The notes below the pieces were generated by a model. It worked only from the letters and a program-made list of their open reading frames with translations, ran no database searches and was not told the origin of the DNA. The position numbers were made by a program, and so were the translations under genes. From contig NZ_CP059732.1 of assembly GCF_014117325.1 (NCBI RefSeq), forward strand, positions 5,841,001 to 5,905,000: 64,000 nt of DNA, read 5' to 3'. Shown here piece by piece: positions 32,850 through 41,390 of the stretch. Every line of letters starts with the position of its first letter. Position 1 is the stretch's first letter. Source of the DNA: Spirosoma foliorum (GTDB lineage Bacteria > Bacteroidota > Bacteroidia > Cytophagales > Spirosomataceae).

Positions 32850-34496
32850 CTACTCACTCAGCACTCGCCCTTTGGGATATTTAATTTCGTAGCGGAATGT
32901 AAGCGCACGGCTCTCGCCGGGTTGAAGGATTAGGCGGTAGGTTAATTTGCCCGTTTCCGAATTTAGCCCAGCTCCACCGGCATCGGTAAGAGACACTTCA
33001 ATTCGGCTATCGGTCGAAACGGGTATCTGATCATAAACGGTTAGGTCAATCGGTTCCTGACGCGTGTTACGTAAACTAATTCGATAAGAATGGCTCTCCC
33101 GCTGATTACTCCCAATGGTTTTACGGCTATTAACATCCTCAACTTGCTCCCGTTTGGCAACGATACGCTTATCGCGGCCTAATGATAATCGTAGCGTATC
33201 CTCGGCTGCGGTCAGGTCGATACTTGACTCGCCCACAAAGGTGCCTTCGAAATAAATTCGGGCTGGCCCATTGAGCAGATTGAGTTTATCCCATCCCGTA
33301 ATTTGGGCCGTTAAAAACGCGTCGTTATCCAATTTTGGCGTTAATTCGTAGCGGTAAATAGCCGGGAGTTCGGCCGTTTGTACATCAACCAGTTGCGGAC
33401 GACTGTTGGTCAGAATCGTGTACGGTAATGCAATCACAAAACTGACGTTCGTTGGCTGATCAACGGCCTGTGTGACCGTAGCGGTATTCACTAGTTGAGG
33501 AGCCGACAGGGCACTGGCTTTACTCATGCTTCGTTGCGAACCGCCATTGCCTGATGTAACGACAACTTCCTGTAGCATCTGGTTATCAGATGCCGCTTTA
33601 AACTTAGGTCGCGGTTCGTAGAATCCGACATAATCGGTTGATAGCTGTGGCTGTGAGCCTGGTAACGCCGGATTGGCCGTTGAGAGTGTAAGACGAACAT
33701 TTTGCCAATCGAAACCTGTATTCTGATAAACCTGAGCTTTATAAGCCAGTGATGCCGGACTTTTTGCATCGCGTACCCGAACATCGTAAATCGGCGACCA
33801 GCCCGCGTTACTTACGACATAACTCAGCTCCAGCTCAACGGGCGTTTTGCTTTTAGCAGTCAGGGTTATTTCTATTTCCCCCACAGGACGTTCGCGTTTG
33901 GCGTTCTGCTCCGTTACCTGCGCATCGAGTCGTTCCACCCGTTTTTTCTGCTCTACCATTCGTCGATTCAGCAACAGGAGTTCCTGACCAATTTTGGTGA
34001 GTCGTTCCCGGTAGAAAGCGGCCATATCTGCCACTTCTTTTACGGTTGTGCCCGTCGTTTTACCGCCAACCTGCTGATTCGCCAGAATAAGTTTCTTTTC
34101 CTGCTGAAGCACCTCTTCCTGAACCGTCAGCAGTTCGTAAGCCTCCCGATTAGCCCGTAGCGAATCCTCCAGCCGTTGTAACGAAGCCGGTTTCGAGGCT
34201 TTGGTCAGGAAATTAGTTCGAAACTGAACGCCCTGAATAATGGCATCGCCTTTGCCCGATACCTGAATACTCTGTGGGTCAGTTTGCGCGGGTACATTGT
34301 CAATCACCAATCGGGTTGTACCGACATCTAAAGTAGACACCGCATGCGACGACAATTGGGCACGAGTCAGAAATACAGTTACTTGCCGAAGTGTAGCCTG
34401 GACACGTTGTTCGTCAGCAACTGGTGTCGCGCCAACCTGAGCGAAACTCAATGCCGAGCCTAAGCAAAGCGTGGTAATCATCAATACAATTTTCAT
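32850..34496 (-). CDS. MuiA-like protein (DUF4139), secreted
   Basis: A 548-residue exported protein of the mucoidy-inhibitor A type. The signal peptide is MKIVLMITTLCLGSALSFAQ. It has the N-terminal RQVTVFLTRAQLSSHA strand region, a long coiled-coil (about 110-200; REAYELLTVQEEVLQQEKKL and following), and the DUF4139 beta domain (LELSYVVSNAGWSPIYDVRV, VYQNTGFDWQNVRLTLSTAN, and the C-terminal LILQPGESRALTFRYEIKYP). At about 303-335 an insertion reads NQMLQEVVVTSGNGGSQRSM, resembling the start of a TonB-receptor plug domain. The family function is not established. Confidence 0.88.
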   Translation of the reverse strand: MKIVLMITTLCLGSALSFAQVGATPVADEQRVQATLRQVTVFLTRAQLSSHAVSTLDVGTTRLVIDNVPAQTDPQSIQVSGKGDAIIQGVQFRTNFLTKASKPASLQRLEDSLRANREAYELLTVQEEVLQQEKKLILANQQVGGKTTGTTVKEVADMAAFYRERLTKIGQELLLLNRRMVEQKKRVERLDAQVTEQNAKRERPVGEIEITLTAKSKTPVELELSYVVSNAGWSPIYDVRVRDAKSPASLAYKAQVYQNTGFDWQNVRLTLSTANPALPGSQPQLSTDYVGFYEPRPKFKAASDNQMLQEVVVTSGNGGSQRSMSKASALSAPQLVNTATVTQAVDQPTNVSFVIALPYTILTNSRPQLVDVQTAELPAIYRYELTPKLDNDAFLTAQITGWDKLNLLNGPARIYFEGTFVGESSIDLTAAEDTLRLSLGRDKRIVAKREQVEDVNSRKTIGSNQRESHSYRISLRNTRQEPIDLTVYDQIPVSTDSRIEVSLTDAGGAGLNSETGKLTYRLILQPGESRALTFRYEIKYPKGRVLSE

Positions 34497-34600
34497 AGTG
34501 GCAGGATGTTTAGGCCTTGTAGATTCCATAAGTGGGTAGACCGTTTAATTATTTAGGTAAATCATCGAAATAATTCGCCAGCTTACAGAACTTTGCGACC

Positions 34601-35668
34601 ATGATTACTGCCGACCAACTTCGAACATTTACCGAACAAATCTTTATAGCCATCGGCTGTTCCGAAACCGATGCCCGTTTAGCCGCCGATGTACTCGTTA
34701 GTGCCGACCTCCGGGGTATTGACTCCCATGGGGTTGCACGCTTACCCGGCTACGTCCGGCTTTATGACAATGGACGCATCAACCCCAAGCCACACATGCG
34801 GGTTGTGCATGAAACACCATCGACGGCGGTTGTCGATGGCGACCGGGGGCTTGGTCTTATTGTTGGGCCCTGGGCCATGCAGGTAGCTATCGAAAAAGCT
34901 AAAATTGCCGGAACGGGTTGGGTAGCTGTACGCAATTCCAATCACTTCGGCATTGCAGGTTATCACGCCCTGCTCGCCACCGAACACGATATGATTGGGC
35001 AGGCCATGACGCATGCGGCTCCACTTGTAGCACCGACCTTTTCACTAGATAAGCTCTTAGGAACCAACCCGATTGCGGTGGCAATTCCAGCAGCAACTGA
35101 GCCTACGTTTCTGGCCGATTTTGCCTCGACAGCCGTAGCCTACGGCAAACTCGAAATTCTACAGCGAAAAGGTCAGGAAGCGCCACTCGGCTGGGCACAA
35201 AATGCCGAAGGTCTGCCCACTACCGATGCCAATGCCATTCGGAACGGTGGGGCCTTACTACCACTGGGCACCGACCGCGAACACGGTTCTCACAAAGGGT
35301 ACGGGCTTGGCGCTATTGTCGATATTTTTTCCGGAGTGCTATCCGGCGCAAACTACGGTCCCTGGGTGCCGCCTTTCGCTACGGCTGGCTTCATGCAGGC
35401 CAATGAAGGCGTTGGTGAGGGAACAGGACACTTTTTCGGAGCCATGCGGATCGATGCATTCCGCCCTGCCGATGAATTTAAAACGCACATGGATACCTGG
35501 ATTCAGCGGTTCCGTCAGGCAAAAGCTATTGAAGGAAAGCAGGTCCTGATTCCCGGCGATCCTGAGCGTATGATGGAAGCCGAACGACTCGCCAATGGCA
35601 TTCCCGTTGTAGAGCCCGTTGTAAAAAGCCTGGAAGAATTAGGTGAACGCTTCGGGGTAAAATTGTAA
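34601..35668 (+). CDS. Malate/L-lactate dehydrogenase family oxidoreductase (MDH2/LDH2 type)
   Basis: A 355-residue NAD(P)H-dependent dehydrogenase of the family that is structurally unrelated to classical LDH/MDH. Characteristic segments are ADLRGIDSHGVARLPGYVRL with the catalytic His, DGDRGLGLIVGPWAMQVAIE, VAVRNSNHFGIAGYHAL, LLGTNPIAVAIPA and EHGSHKGYGLGAIVDIFSGV. Members oxidise 2-hydroxy acids such as malate, lactate, ureidoglycolate or sulfolactate; the substrate is not determined by sequence. Full length, cytoplasmic. The aldo/keto reductase gene follows after a REP-type element. Confidence 0.93.
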   Translation: MITADQLRTFTEQIFIAIGCSETDARLAADVLVSADLRGIDSHGVARLPGYVRLYDNGRINPKPHMRVVHETPSTAVVDGDRGLGLIVGPWAMQVAIEKAKIAGTGWVAVRNSNHFGIAGYHALLATEHDMIGQAMTHAAPLVAPTFSLDKLLGTNPIAVAIPAATEPTFLADFASTAVAYGKLEILQRKGQEAPLGWAQNAEGLPTTDANAIRNGGALLPLGTDREHGSHKGYGLGAIVDIFSGVLSGANYGPWVPPFATAGFMQANEGVGEGTGHFFGAMRIDAFRPADEFKTHMDTWIQRFRQAKAIEGKQVLIPGDPERMMEAERLANGIPVVEPVVKSLEELGERFGVKL

Positions 35669-35670
35669 TT

Positions 35671-35766
35671 GTAGCGCGGACATCTTGTCCGCATAGCCGA
35701 AGTTTTTACAGCATGCTAATTAACTCAACTTAGCTTTCGACTATGCGGACAAGATGTCCGCGCTAC
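35671..35766. repeat. Paired REP-like palindromes in inverted orientation
   Basis: Arms 35671-35696 and 35741-35766 are perfectly complementary over 26 bp. Each arm is itself a palindrome (GCGGACA, TCT, TGTCCGC). The spacer is 44 nt. It starts 2 bp after the dehydrogenase stop codon and ends 16 bp before the start of the next gene on the same strand. The architecture equals that at 12007 with a different sequence. Confidence 0.95.
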
Positions 35767-35782
35767 TCTACTAAAATCATAT

Positions 35783-36769
35783 ATGAACTATCGAAAACTC
35801 GGCAAAACCGGCTTTACTGTTTCTGAAATTAGCTTGGGTACCTGGCAGGTGGGTGGCAAATGGGGTGACCCTTTCAGCCACGACAATGCCGACCGTATCC
35901 TCAACGAAGCCGTTGATTCTGGCATTAACTTCATCGACACGGCTGATGTGTATGGGGATGGTGAAAGTGAAAAAGCTGTCGGGCGACTGGTCCGTTCGCG
36001 ATCTGAGCAGATTTTCGTAGCCACCAAATGTGGTCGTCGTTTGCAACCCCATACGAATGAAGCCTATCAGCCTAAAGCGCTTCGAAACTTTGTGGAAGAT
36101 AGTCTGCGGAATATGGGTCTGGAAACACTCGATCTGATTCAATTACACTGTCCACCAACGGATGTGTATTATCGACCCGAGATTTTCGAACTGTTCGATC
36201 GATTGAAAGACGAGGGTAAAATTCAGAACCTGGGGGTTAGTGTTGAGAAAGTCGAGGAAGGGTTGAAAGCCATTGAATTTCCGAACGTCACTACGGTACA
36301 AATCATTTTCAACATGTTTCGGCAACGGCCCGCTGAACTCTTTTTCACCGAAGCCAGCCGCCGGGATGTAGGTATTATAGTCCGAGTGCCACTGGCGAGT
36401 GGCTTGTTAACCGGTACGTTTAGCGCCGATACATCCTTTTCCGCAACCGATCACCGGACTTTCAATCGGCAGGGCGAAGCGTTCGACAAAGGGGAAACAT
36501 TTTCGGGTGTAGACTATGCCACTGGACTAGCCGCTGTTGACGAACTAAAAGCCGTTTTTCCTGCTGATGCCAATTTAGCTCCTGATGCCCTCCGCTGGAT
36601 TTTAACTTTCGACGCGGTAAGCTGCATTATTCCGGGGGCCTCCAAACCAGCCCACCTATCGTCAAACTTGCAGGCGATGGAACGCCCTGCTCCCACTCCA
36701 GAGCAGATGGTAGCCATAAAACACATCTATGACGAACGCATCAAAAACCCGGTGCATTATTTGTGGTAA
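35783..36769 (+). CDS. Aldo/keto reductase
   Basis: A 328-residue NADPH-dependent reductase with a TIM barrel. The catalytic tetrad is visible: Asp in NFIDTADVYGDGESEKAVG, the Tyr of the same segment, Lys in FVATKCGRRLQ and His in DLIQLHCPPTDV. The C-terminal cofactor-binding part includes IPGASKPAHLSSNLQAM. Full length, cytoplasmic. The substrate is not deducible; it follows a 2-hydroxy-acid dehydrogenase on the same strand. Confidence 0.95.
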   Translation: MNYRKLGKTGFTVSEISLGTWQVGGKWGDPFSHDNADRILNEAVDSGINFIDTADVYGDGESEKAVGRLVRSRSEQIFVATKCGRRLQPHTNEAYQPKALRNFVEDSLRNMGLETLDLIQLHCPPTDVYYRPEIFELFDRLKDEGKIQNLGVSVEKVEEGLKAIEFPNVTTVQIIFNMFRQRPAELFFTEASRRDVGIIVRVPLASGLLTGTFSADTSFSATDHRTFNRQGEAFDKGETFSGVDYATGLAAVDELKAVFPADANLAPDALRWILTFDAVSCIIPGASKPAHLSSNLQAMERPAPTPEQMVAIKHIYDERIKNPVHYLW

Positions 36770-36778
36770 GACTTGGAG

Positions 36779-36855
36779 CGCAGATTGTACTGATTTCATA
36801 TGATTTACACGGGTAAAAATCACGTTTCAATCATACGAAATCAGCACAATCTGCG
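36779..36855. repeat. Intergenic hairpin, CGCAGATT type
   Basis: Arms 36779-36805 and 36829-36855 match at 25 of 27 positions with a 23-nt loop. It lies between the convergent aldo/keto reductase and beta-barrel genes, 10-12 bp from each stop codon. The sequence is unlike the heptad class. Confidence 0.92.
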
Positions 36856-36867
36856 ACCTATTACTCT

Positions 36868-37434
36868 TTACTTTCCGAAATAAACCTGGAAGCCTAAACT
36901 GATATTAATGGCTTTCGGAACGTTGGGGATAAGTGCGTTTGGACTGCCCGCGATAAGACTATTGACAGATCCAGCGTCTCCTCCCGTATAGGTTACCCCC
37001 AAATCGAAACTCACCGATCTGTTTATAAAAAAGGCAACGCCCCCTGTAGCACTATAAGCAGCATCGGTACTTGATCCGGCTGAAGATCCATTCGTTGTGA
37101 CCGACGTGTTAATGACACCAATCGATGCGCCCAAAAATGGTTTCACTTGAGATGGCCCAAAATAATACCGTAAAAAAGGAGCCAATCCAATCTGAGTAAC
37201 TTTATTTCCACTAGTACCCGCGTAAAAAAACGGTATACCCGCACCAACCACCAGGTTATTAGCGACAAACCAGCCATACGTTGGCTGAAGACTAATCAGT
37301 GTCGTGGAGCTTCCACTTGGAATGATAATATTTCCAACGTTAACGCCCATCAGACGATTTCCCTTCTCGGTTTGGGCCATGGCGCTCGATAAACTTACAA
37401 CGAGCAGAATGATTGTCAAGAATCTCGCTTTCAT
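36868..37434 (-). CDS. Outer-membrane beta-barrel protein
   Basis: A 188-residue protein with signal peptide MKARFLTIILLVVSLSSAMA, then Q. It has alternating amphipathic strands ending in aromatic residues (TLISLQPTYGWFVANNLVVG, APFLRYYFGPSQVKPFLGAS, SVSFDLGVTYTGGDAG) and a final strand AINISLGFQVYFGK ending in a charged residue after aromatic ones. This is the pattern of an 8-stranded OmpW/OmpA-like porin domain. The start codon is the end of a perfect 12-bp dyad (37432-37468). Confidence 0.88.
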   Translation of the reverse strand: MKARFLTIILLVVSLSSAMAQTEKGNRLMGVNVGNIIIPSGSSTTLISLQPTYGWFVANNLVVGAGIPFFYAGTSGNKVTQIGLAPFLRYYFGPSQVKPFLGASIGVINTSVTTNGSSAGSSTDAAYSATGGVAFFINRSVSFDLGVTYTGGDAGSVNSLIAGSPNALIPNVPKAINISLGFQVYFGK

Positions 37435-37468
37435 AACATGTATATACGTTTAGTGAATACATGTTATG
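37432..37468 (-). promoter_or_regulatory. 12-bp perfect dyad spanning the start region of the beta-barrel gene
   Basis: CATAACATGTAT (37432-37443) and its exact inverse ATACATGTTATG (37457-37468) flank 13 nt. The minus-strand start codon is part of one arm. A -7-like TTGTTTTG (37477-37470) with TTG 18 nt further up lies immediately outside the dyad, so the dyad would cover the transcription start and whole leader. It could be an operator, or an RNA hairpin hiding the start codon. Confidence 0.65.
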
Positions 37469-37515
37469 ACAAAACAACGGCTTCTTTTGTTTGTACAAGT
37501 TTATCCCACTTTAAT

Positions 37516-37546
37516 AAAAAGACTCGATGTACTATCGAGTCTTTTT
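37516..37546 (-). terminator. Terminator of the PepSY-like gene
   Basis: AAAAAGACTCGAT and ATCGAGTCTTTTT form a perfect 13-bp stem with a 5-nt loop. It ends in a T-run on the minus strand and lies 24 bp beyond the stop codon of the PepSY-like gene. It is upstream of the beta-barrel gene. Confidence 0.85.
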
Positions 37547-37569
37547 ACAATTGACAGAAAATCAGCCTA

Positions 37570-38259
37570 TCACTTACCAATCAGCGCTTTCTTAAACGTA
37601 CCGTCGGAGCCAAAAAGCAGAACGCCCCGCTTTTTGCCAGAAGTCGTAATCGACACGATATAATCGCTGGTTGTTTTCTCCTGAGCCGCCTTGTTGATCG
37701 TCGCTCCTGCATAATTGGATGTAATGTAGGTTGTGATGGCAGCCGGTAGGCTCGATACCGCCACTTCTGTTAGATCAGCCCCAATGCCACCCGGACGAGG
37801 ATGATGAGTAGTATCACCTACCGTTGGCTTGGGTCGATGAGTCGAATCGCCAGGCATGTGATGGTGGGCTGAATCACCAGGTGCATGATGACGGGCTGAG
37901 TCGCCGGGAGCATGACCAAATCGCATCTCTGCCTCTTTCACAAACGTTCCATCTGCTTTAAAGAGCAAGAGTTTTAGCGAGCTGTTAACGGTAATAGCCA
38001 CCAGAAAATTACCCGCTGCATCTTTCCGGGCATCCTTGATCGTAGCCCCCGCATAGTTCGTCGTAATGTAGGTTGTAACAGCCGCTGGCAAGCTCGACAC
38101 ATCAACCGTCGTTAGACTGTGCGGCCCCGTAACCGACGTACTACTAACCCCACTCGTCCGAGCCGAAGCATCGGCCGTTGGATCAACCGCCGTTTTATTG
38201 CAGGCATTCAACCCCACTACCAACGCCATCCCACAACTGAACACAAGCAATGTTTTCAT
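37570..38259 (-). CDS. Lipoprotein with two PepSY-like repeats and a His-rich linker
   Basis: A 229-residue lipoprotein (MKTLLVFSCGMALVVGLNAC as signal peptide and lipobox). Two similar domains of about 70 residues, each starting VSSLPAAVTTYITTNYAGATI or the close variant, and ending with LLF-x-x-DGTF, match the Bacteroidetes PepSY-like putative beta-lactamase-inhibitor fold. Between them (about 125-165) lies a repeat of units such as APGDSAHHHMPGDSTHRPKP, rich in His, Pro, Gly and Asp, which may bind metal ions. The function is unknown; PepSY-like proteins are often extracellular inhibitors or calcium-related. Confidence 0.8.
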   Translation of the reverse strand: MKTLLVFSCGMALVVGLNACNKTAVDPTADASARTSGVSSTSVTGPHSLTTVDVSSLPAAVTTYITTNYAGATIKDARKDAAGNFLVAITVNSSLKLLLFKADGTFVKEAEMRFGHAPGDSARHHAPGDSAHHHMPGDSTHRPKPTVGDTTHHPRPGGIGADLTEVAVSSLPAAITTYITSNYAGATINKAAQEKTTSDYIVSITTSGKKRGVLLFGSDGTFKKALIGK

Positions 38260-38688
38260 AAAGAACATAGATAGGTTTTGTTAAAAAAATAAAACAGAAA
38301 AATAAGCAATGACCAACTTCGTTAGCTGGCCCATCACTCCTTACGTGGTACCTGGACCGAGCGTTGCAGCGTCCGAAAAAAAGTAGTAAAAACACTCAAA
38401 TTGAGCTATTGAGAGGGGTACCCATTAAAAAAAGTATAAATGAATCGGTTAGAGACCATCTATGTACCAATTTGCGATCGGGAGTGGCTAAACACCTCAA
38501 ATAGAAAGCTGTTTTTTAAAAAAGAGCAGGTATATGCTTAATTCTGCCTATATTGAAAACCATAGTTATTTTATAAAAAATCAATACAAACAGTTACCAA
38601 TCTTTACTTTTATAGCGTTTTATTTGCACAACAATTCGGTATTCCATATTCTATTTGGCCAACTGACCAATTGTAAATATATTGTTCT
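38260..38688. other. 429-bp intergenic region without a recognisable gene
   Basis: AT-rich region between divergent genes. It has poly-A stretches (38282-38295, 38378-38386 and 38515-38525) and no hairpin or exact promoter match. A weak TTTG, 23 nt, TCTATTTG combination (38623-38657) lies upstream of the ATP-grasp gene. A 25-codon open frame at 38309-38386 has no support. Confidence 0.5.
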
Positions 38689-40194
38689 ATGAAAAAACAA
38701 AACACCCGCCAATCCCAGTCTCAGACACTTAATGGCATGACTCAATCGCAGGGTCAGGCAAGCGTTAACTTCTCATTCAGTGATTATCAAACTGAGAATT
38801 TTTTCGATGAGATGTTCGTGAACGAGAGCCAGGTTCGCGACGGGTATGCCCCTTTTCAGCAACGTGTTGAGCAACTCACCCGAGAGGACCTTATTGGGCG
38901 ACAGCACGCAGCCGAACGGGCGCTGATGAGCATGGGAATTACGTTCAATGTATATTCGGAAGGGGAAGGCACAGAGCGGATTATGCCGATTGACATTATT
39001 CCGCGGGTCATTGAGTCGGCAGAATGGAACAGACTTGAAGCGGGACTTATCCAGCGAATCAAGGCTATCAATATGTTTCTGGATGATGTGTATAACGAAC
39101 AGCGAATTCTTAACGATGGCGTTGTTCCGCGCGACCTGATTGAATCCAGCAAATCTTTTCTGCCCGGTTGCCTGGGTGTGCGGCCCCCTAAAGGAATCTG
39201 GTGTCACATTACTGGTACTGACCTGATTCGGGGCGACGATGGAACCATGATGGTCCTCGAAGATAACCTTCGCTGTCCATCGGGCGTATCGTACATGCTC
39301 GAAAACCGGGAACTGATCAAACAGACGTTTCCCGAAGTTCTGACCCAAACGGGCGTTCGGCCGGTGTCTGACTATCCGACCCGGCTGCTCCAGATGCTCC
39401 AGTTCATTGCCGATCGTCCGAACCCAACGGTGGTTGTCTTAACACCGGGCATCTATAATTCAGCGTATTTTGAGCACTCGTATCTGGCCCAGCAAATGGG
39501 CGTTGAGCTGGTCGAAGCCCGTGACCTGGTGGTGTCGGGTGGTTATGTAAAAATGCGTACCACCAAAGGCTTCCAGATTGTGGATGTCATTTACCGACGG
39601 ATCGACGATACGTTCCTTGACCCTAAGGCGTTCAATCCCGATTCCATGATTGGTGTGCCGGGCATTTTTGAAGTCTACAAAAAAGGTCGTGTGGCACTGG
39701 CCAATGCCCCCGGAACAGGCGTTGCCGACGATAAAGTGATTTATGCCTACGTACCACGCATCATTAAATATTATTTGGGCGAAGAAGCTATCATTCCAAA
39801 CGTACAGACCTACATCTGTCGGGAAGAAGAAGACTGCAAGTACGTACTGGAAAACATCGAGCAGTTGGTGGTCAAAGAAGCGAACGAAGCTGGTGGTTAC
39901 GGCATGTTGATCGGGCCTAAAGCTACGCCCGAAGAACACGAATTATTTCGCAAGAAAATTCAGGAAAATCCACGCAACTACATTGCCCAACCCACGATTT
40001 CGCTCTCGCGGGTTCCGTGTATTGTTGGCGACCATGCCGAAGGGCGTCACGTCGATTTACGACCTTATATTCTCTATGGCGATGGGGTCAACGTTATTCC
40101 GGGCGGCTTAACGCGGGTTGCCCTTCGCAAAGGCTCGTTGGTCGTCAACTCCTCGCAAGGCGGTGGCGGTAAGGATACATGGGTGTTGTATTAG
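38689..40194 (+). CDS. Circularly permuted ATP-grasp protein
   Basis: A 501-residue cytoplasmic protein of the circularly permuted ATP-grasp family (DUF404/DUF407). Marks include FFDEMFVNESQVRDGYAPFQ, GITFNVYSEGEGTERIMPID, IPRVIESAEWNRLEAGLIQR, SFLPGCLGVRPPKGIWCHIT, VLEDNLRCPSGVSYMLENRE and a late nucleotide-binding part with NSSQGGGGKDTWVL. From comparative genomics these proteins are predicted to ligate peptides or amino acids together with an alpha-E domain protein and a transglutaminase-like protein. Neither is adjacent here: the next gene is a glycosyltransferase. The N-terminal 25 residues are Gln/Ser-rich (MKKQNTRQSQSQTLNGMTQS) and unlike typical members. Confidence 0.92.
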   Translation: MKKQNTRQSQSQTLNGMTQSQGQASVNFSFSDYQTENFFDEMFVNESQVRDGYAPFQQRVEQLTREDLIGRQHAAERALMSMGITFNVYSEGEGTERIMPIDIIPRVIESAEWNRLEAGLIQRIKAINMFLDDVYNEQRILNDGVVPRDLIESSKSFLPGCLGVRPPKGIWCHITGTDLIRGDDGTMMVLEDNLRCPSGVSYMLENRELIKQTFPEVLTQTGVRPVSDYPTRLLQMLQFIADRPNPTVVVLTPGIYNSAYFEHSYLAQQMGVELVEARDLVVSGGYVKMRTTKGFQIVDVIYRRIDDTFLDPKAFNPDSMIGVPGIFEVYKKGRVALANAPGTGVADDKVIYAYVPRIIKYYLGEEAIIPNVQTYICREEEDCKYVLENIEQLVVKEANEAGGYGMLIGPKATPEEHELFRKKIQENPRNYIAQPTISLSRVPCIVGDHAEGRHVDLRPYILYGDGVNVIPGGLTRVALRKGSLVVNSSQGGGGKDTWVLY

Positions 40195-40300
40195 GGTTTA
40201 TAGTTTGAAGTTTGAAGTTCGTAGTTCGAGGTTTGAAGTTGATCCGGAAGCAACTTCAAACCTCGAACTATAAACTTCAAACTCAAACCTATAAACTCCC
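40195..40300. repeat. Long intergenic hairpin, GTTTNNN heptad type
   Basis: Inner arms 40210-40241 and 40251-40282 match at 30 of 32 positions around a 9-nt loop. Outside them both arms continue with further 7-nt words (GTTTATA, GTTTGAA, GTTCGTA, GTTCGAG). It begins immediately after the stop codon of the ATP-grasp gene (40192-40194) and ends 32 bp before the TTG start of the glycosyltransferase. Confidence 0.94.
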
Positions 40301-40332
40301 TACCTTTACGCCCCAACCACAACAAAACTGCT

Positions 40333-41313
40333 TTGCCTGATCTAAGTATTATCATTGTCAATTACAAGACACCCCAACTCATTCTTGACTGCCTGGAGTC
40401 GGTTTATACCTATACGCAGAACATTCACTTTGAGGTATTAATCGTTGACAATCAGTCGGATGATAACAGTCAGGCAATCATTCAGGCATCCTTTCCCGAG
40501 GTACGCTGGTTCCAGATGGGCTATAATTCAGGATTCGCGAGGGCCAATAACTTAGGGATTCGGGAGGCCAAAGGGCGTACTATTCTACTACTCAATTCAG
40601 ACACGTTGCTAGTCGATAATGTGCTGGCGAATTGTGTTCAGGTGCTGGATACACAGCCTGACGTAGCAGCTGTAAGCGCAATCCAGTTACAGGCCAATCG
40701 ACAGGTTCGCCCCAACTTATATACAACCTTCGGGCAAATGCGCCGGGCCTTCTACATTTTACCCGGTGGAGAAGCTTCCGAGCGATTTCTGAATCGATTG
40801 ATGCCCGATCCGCATTACTCAGACCCCAATCAGGTCGAGTGGCTTTCGGGAGCCTTTCTGATGACTCGCCCTTCGGTTGTGGCCAAAGCGGGATTGCTGG
40901 ATGAGAGTTTTTTCATGTATGGCGAAGATGTCGAATGGGGCTATCGCCTGGGAAAACAGGGGAGACTTTTGCTGCTGCGCGATCAAAAATTCGTACACCT
41001 GGAATATGGTAGCAGCGAAGACAATCAGCAACATGTGGTTACCCATATCAACCGTTTCAAATCGCAGGTTCAGGTCTCTCAACTACTGTGGGTACGGAAA
41101 CAGTACGGCATTGGCGCTTATTTAGTCCTCATGCTGCATTACCTTCTCATGATTCCCGTTGTGTTTATCTGGAAAATAGCGGTAAATCTTCGCGATCGAC
41201 GACGCCCCTGGGCCGATCTGGACAATCAGTGGGCGTATACAAAACAGGTTGAGATCTTCTTCCGATTTTTCCAGAAAACACTGTTCAATCGGCCCGGATT
41301 CTATAAAGTTTAA
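40333..41313 (+). CDS. Glycosyltransferase family 2, rhamnosyl-type
   Basis: A 326-residue GT-A fold transferase. Marks are LSIIIVNYKTPQLILDCLES, VLIVDNQSDDNS, NSGFARANNLGIREAKGRTI, the DXD-like LLLNSDTLLVDN and VEWLSGAFLMTRPSVVAKAG with a downstream FMYGEDVEWGYRL. A C-terminal hydrophobic segment (YLVLMLHYLLMIPVVFIWKI, about 262-281) probably anchors it at the inner membrane. The start is a TTG codon; the following residues PDLSIIIVNYKT are the usual N-terminus, so no upstream ATG is needed. A role in cell-surface polysaccharide synthesis is likely; no polysaccharide cluster surrounds it. Confidence 0.9.
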   Translation: MPDLSIIIVNYKTPQLILDCLESVYTYTQNIHFEVLIVDNQSDDNSQAIIQASFPEVRWFQMGYNSGFARANNLGIREAKGRTILLLNSDTLLVDNVLANCVQVLDTQPDVAAVSAIQLQANRQVRPNLYTTFGQMRRAFYILPGGEASERFLNRLMPDPHYSDPNQVEWLSGAFLMTRPSVVAKAGLLDESFFMYGEDVEWGYRLGKQGRLLLLRDQKFVHLEYGSSEDNQQHVVTHINRFKSQVQVSQLLWVRKQYGIGAYLVLMLHYLLMIPVVFIWKIAVNLRDRRRPWADLDNQWAYTKQVEIFFRFFQKTLFNRPGFYKV

Positions 41314-41390
41314 TTAGCCGCTACGCAAACGTCAACAGGGATACACTTTTGCGGATTGAAATCGTTGTAGTTGAAAAACGGGATAATTTT

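Noticed and set aside
38309..38386. 25-codon frame (ATG to TAG) upstream of the ATP-grasp gene
   Set aside because: No promoter, ribosome site or recognisable peptide; short frames of this size are expected by chance.
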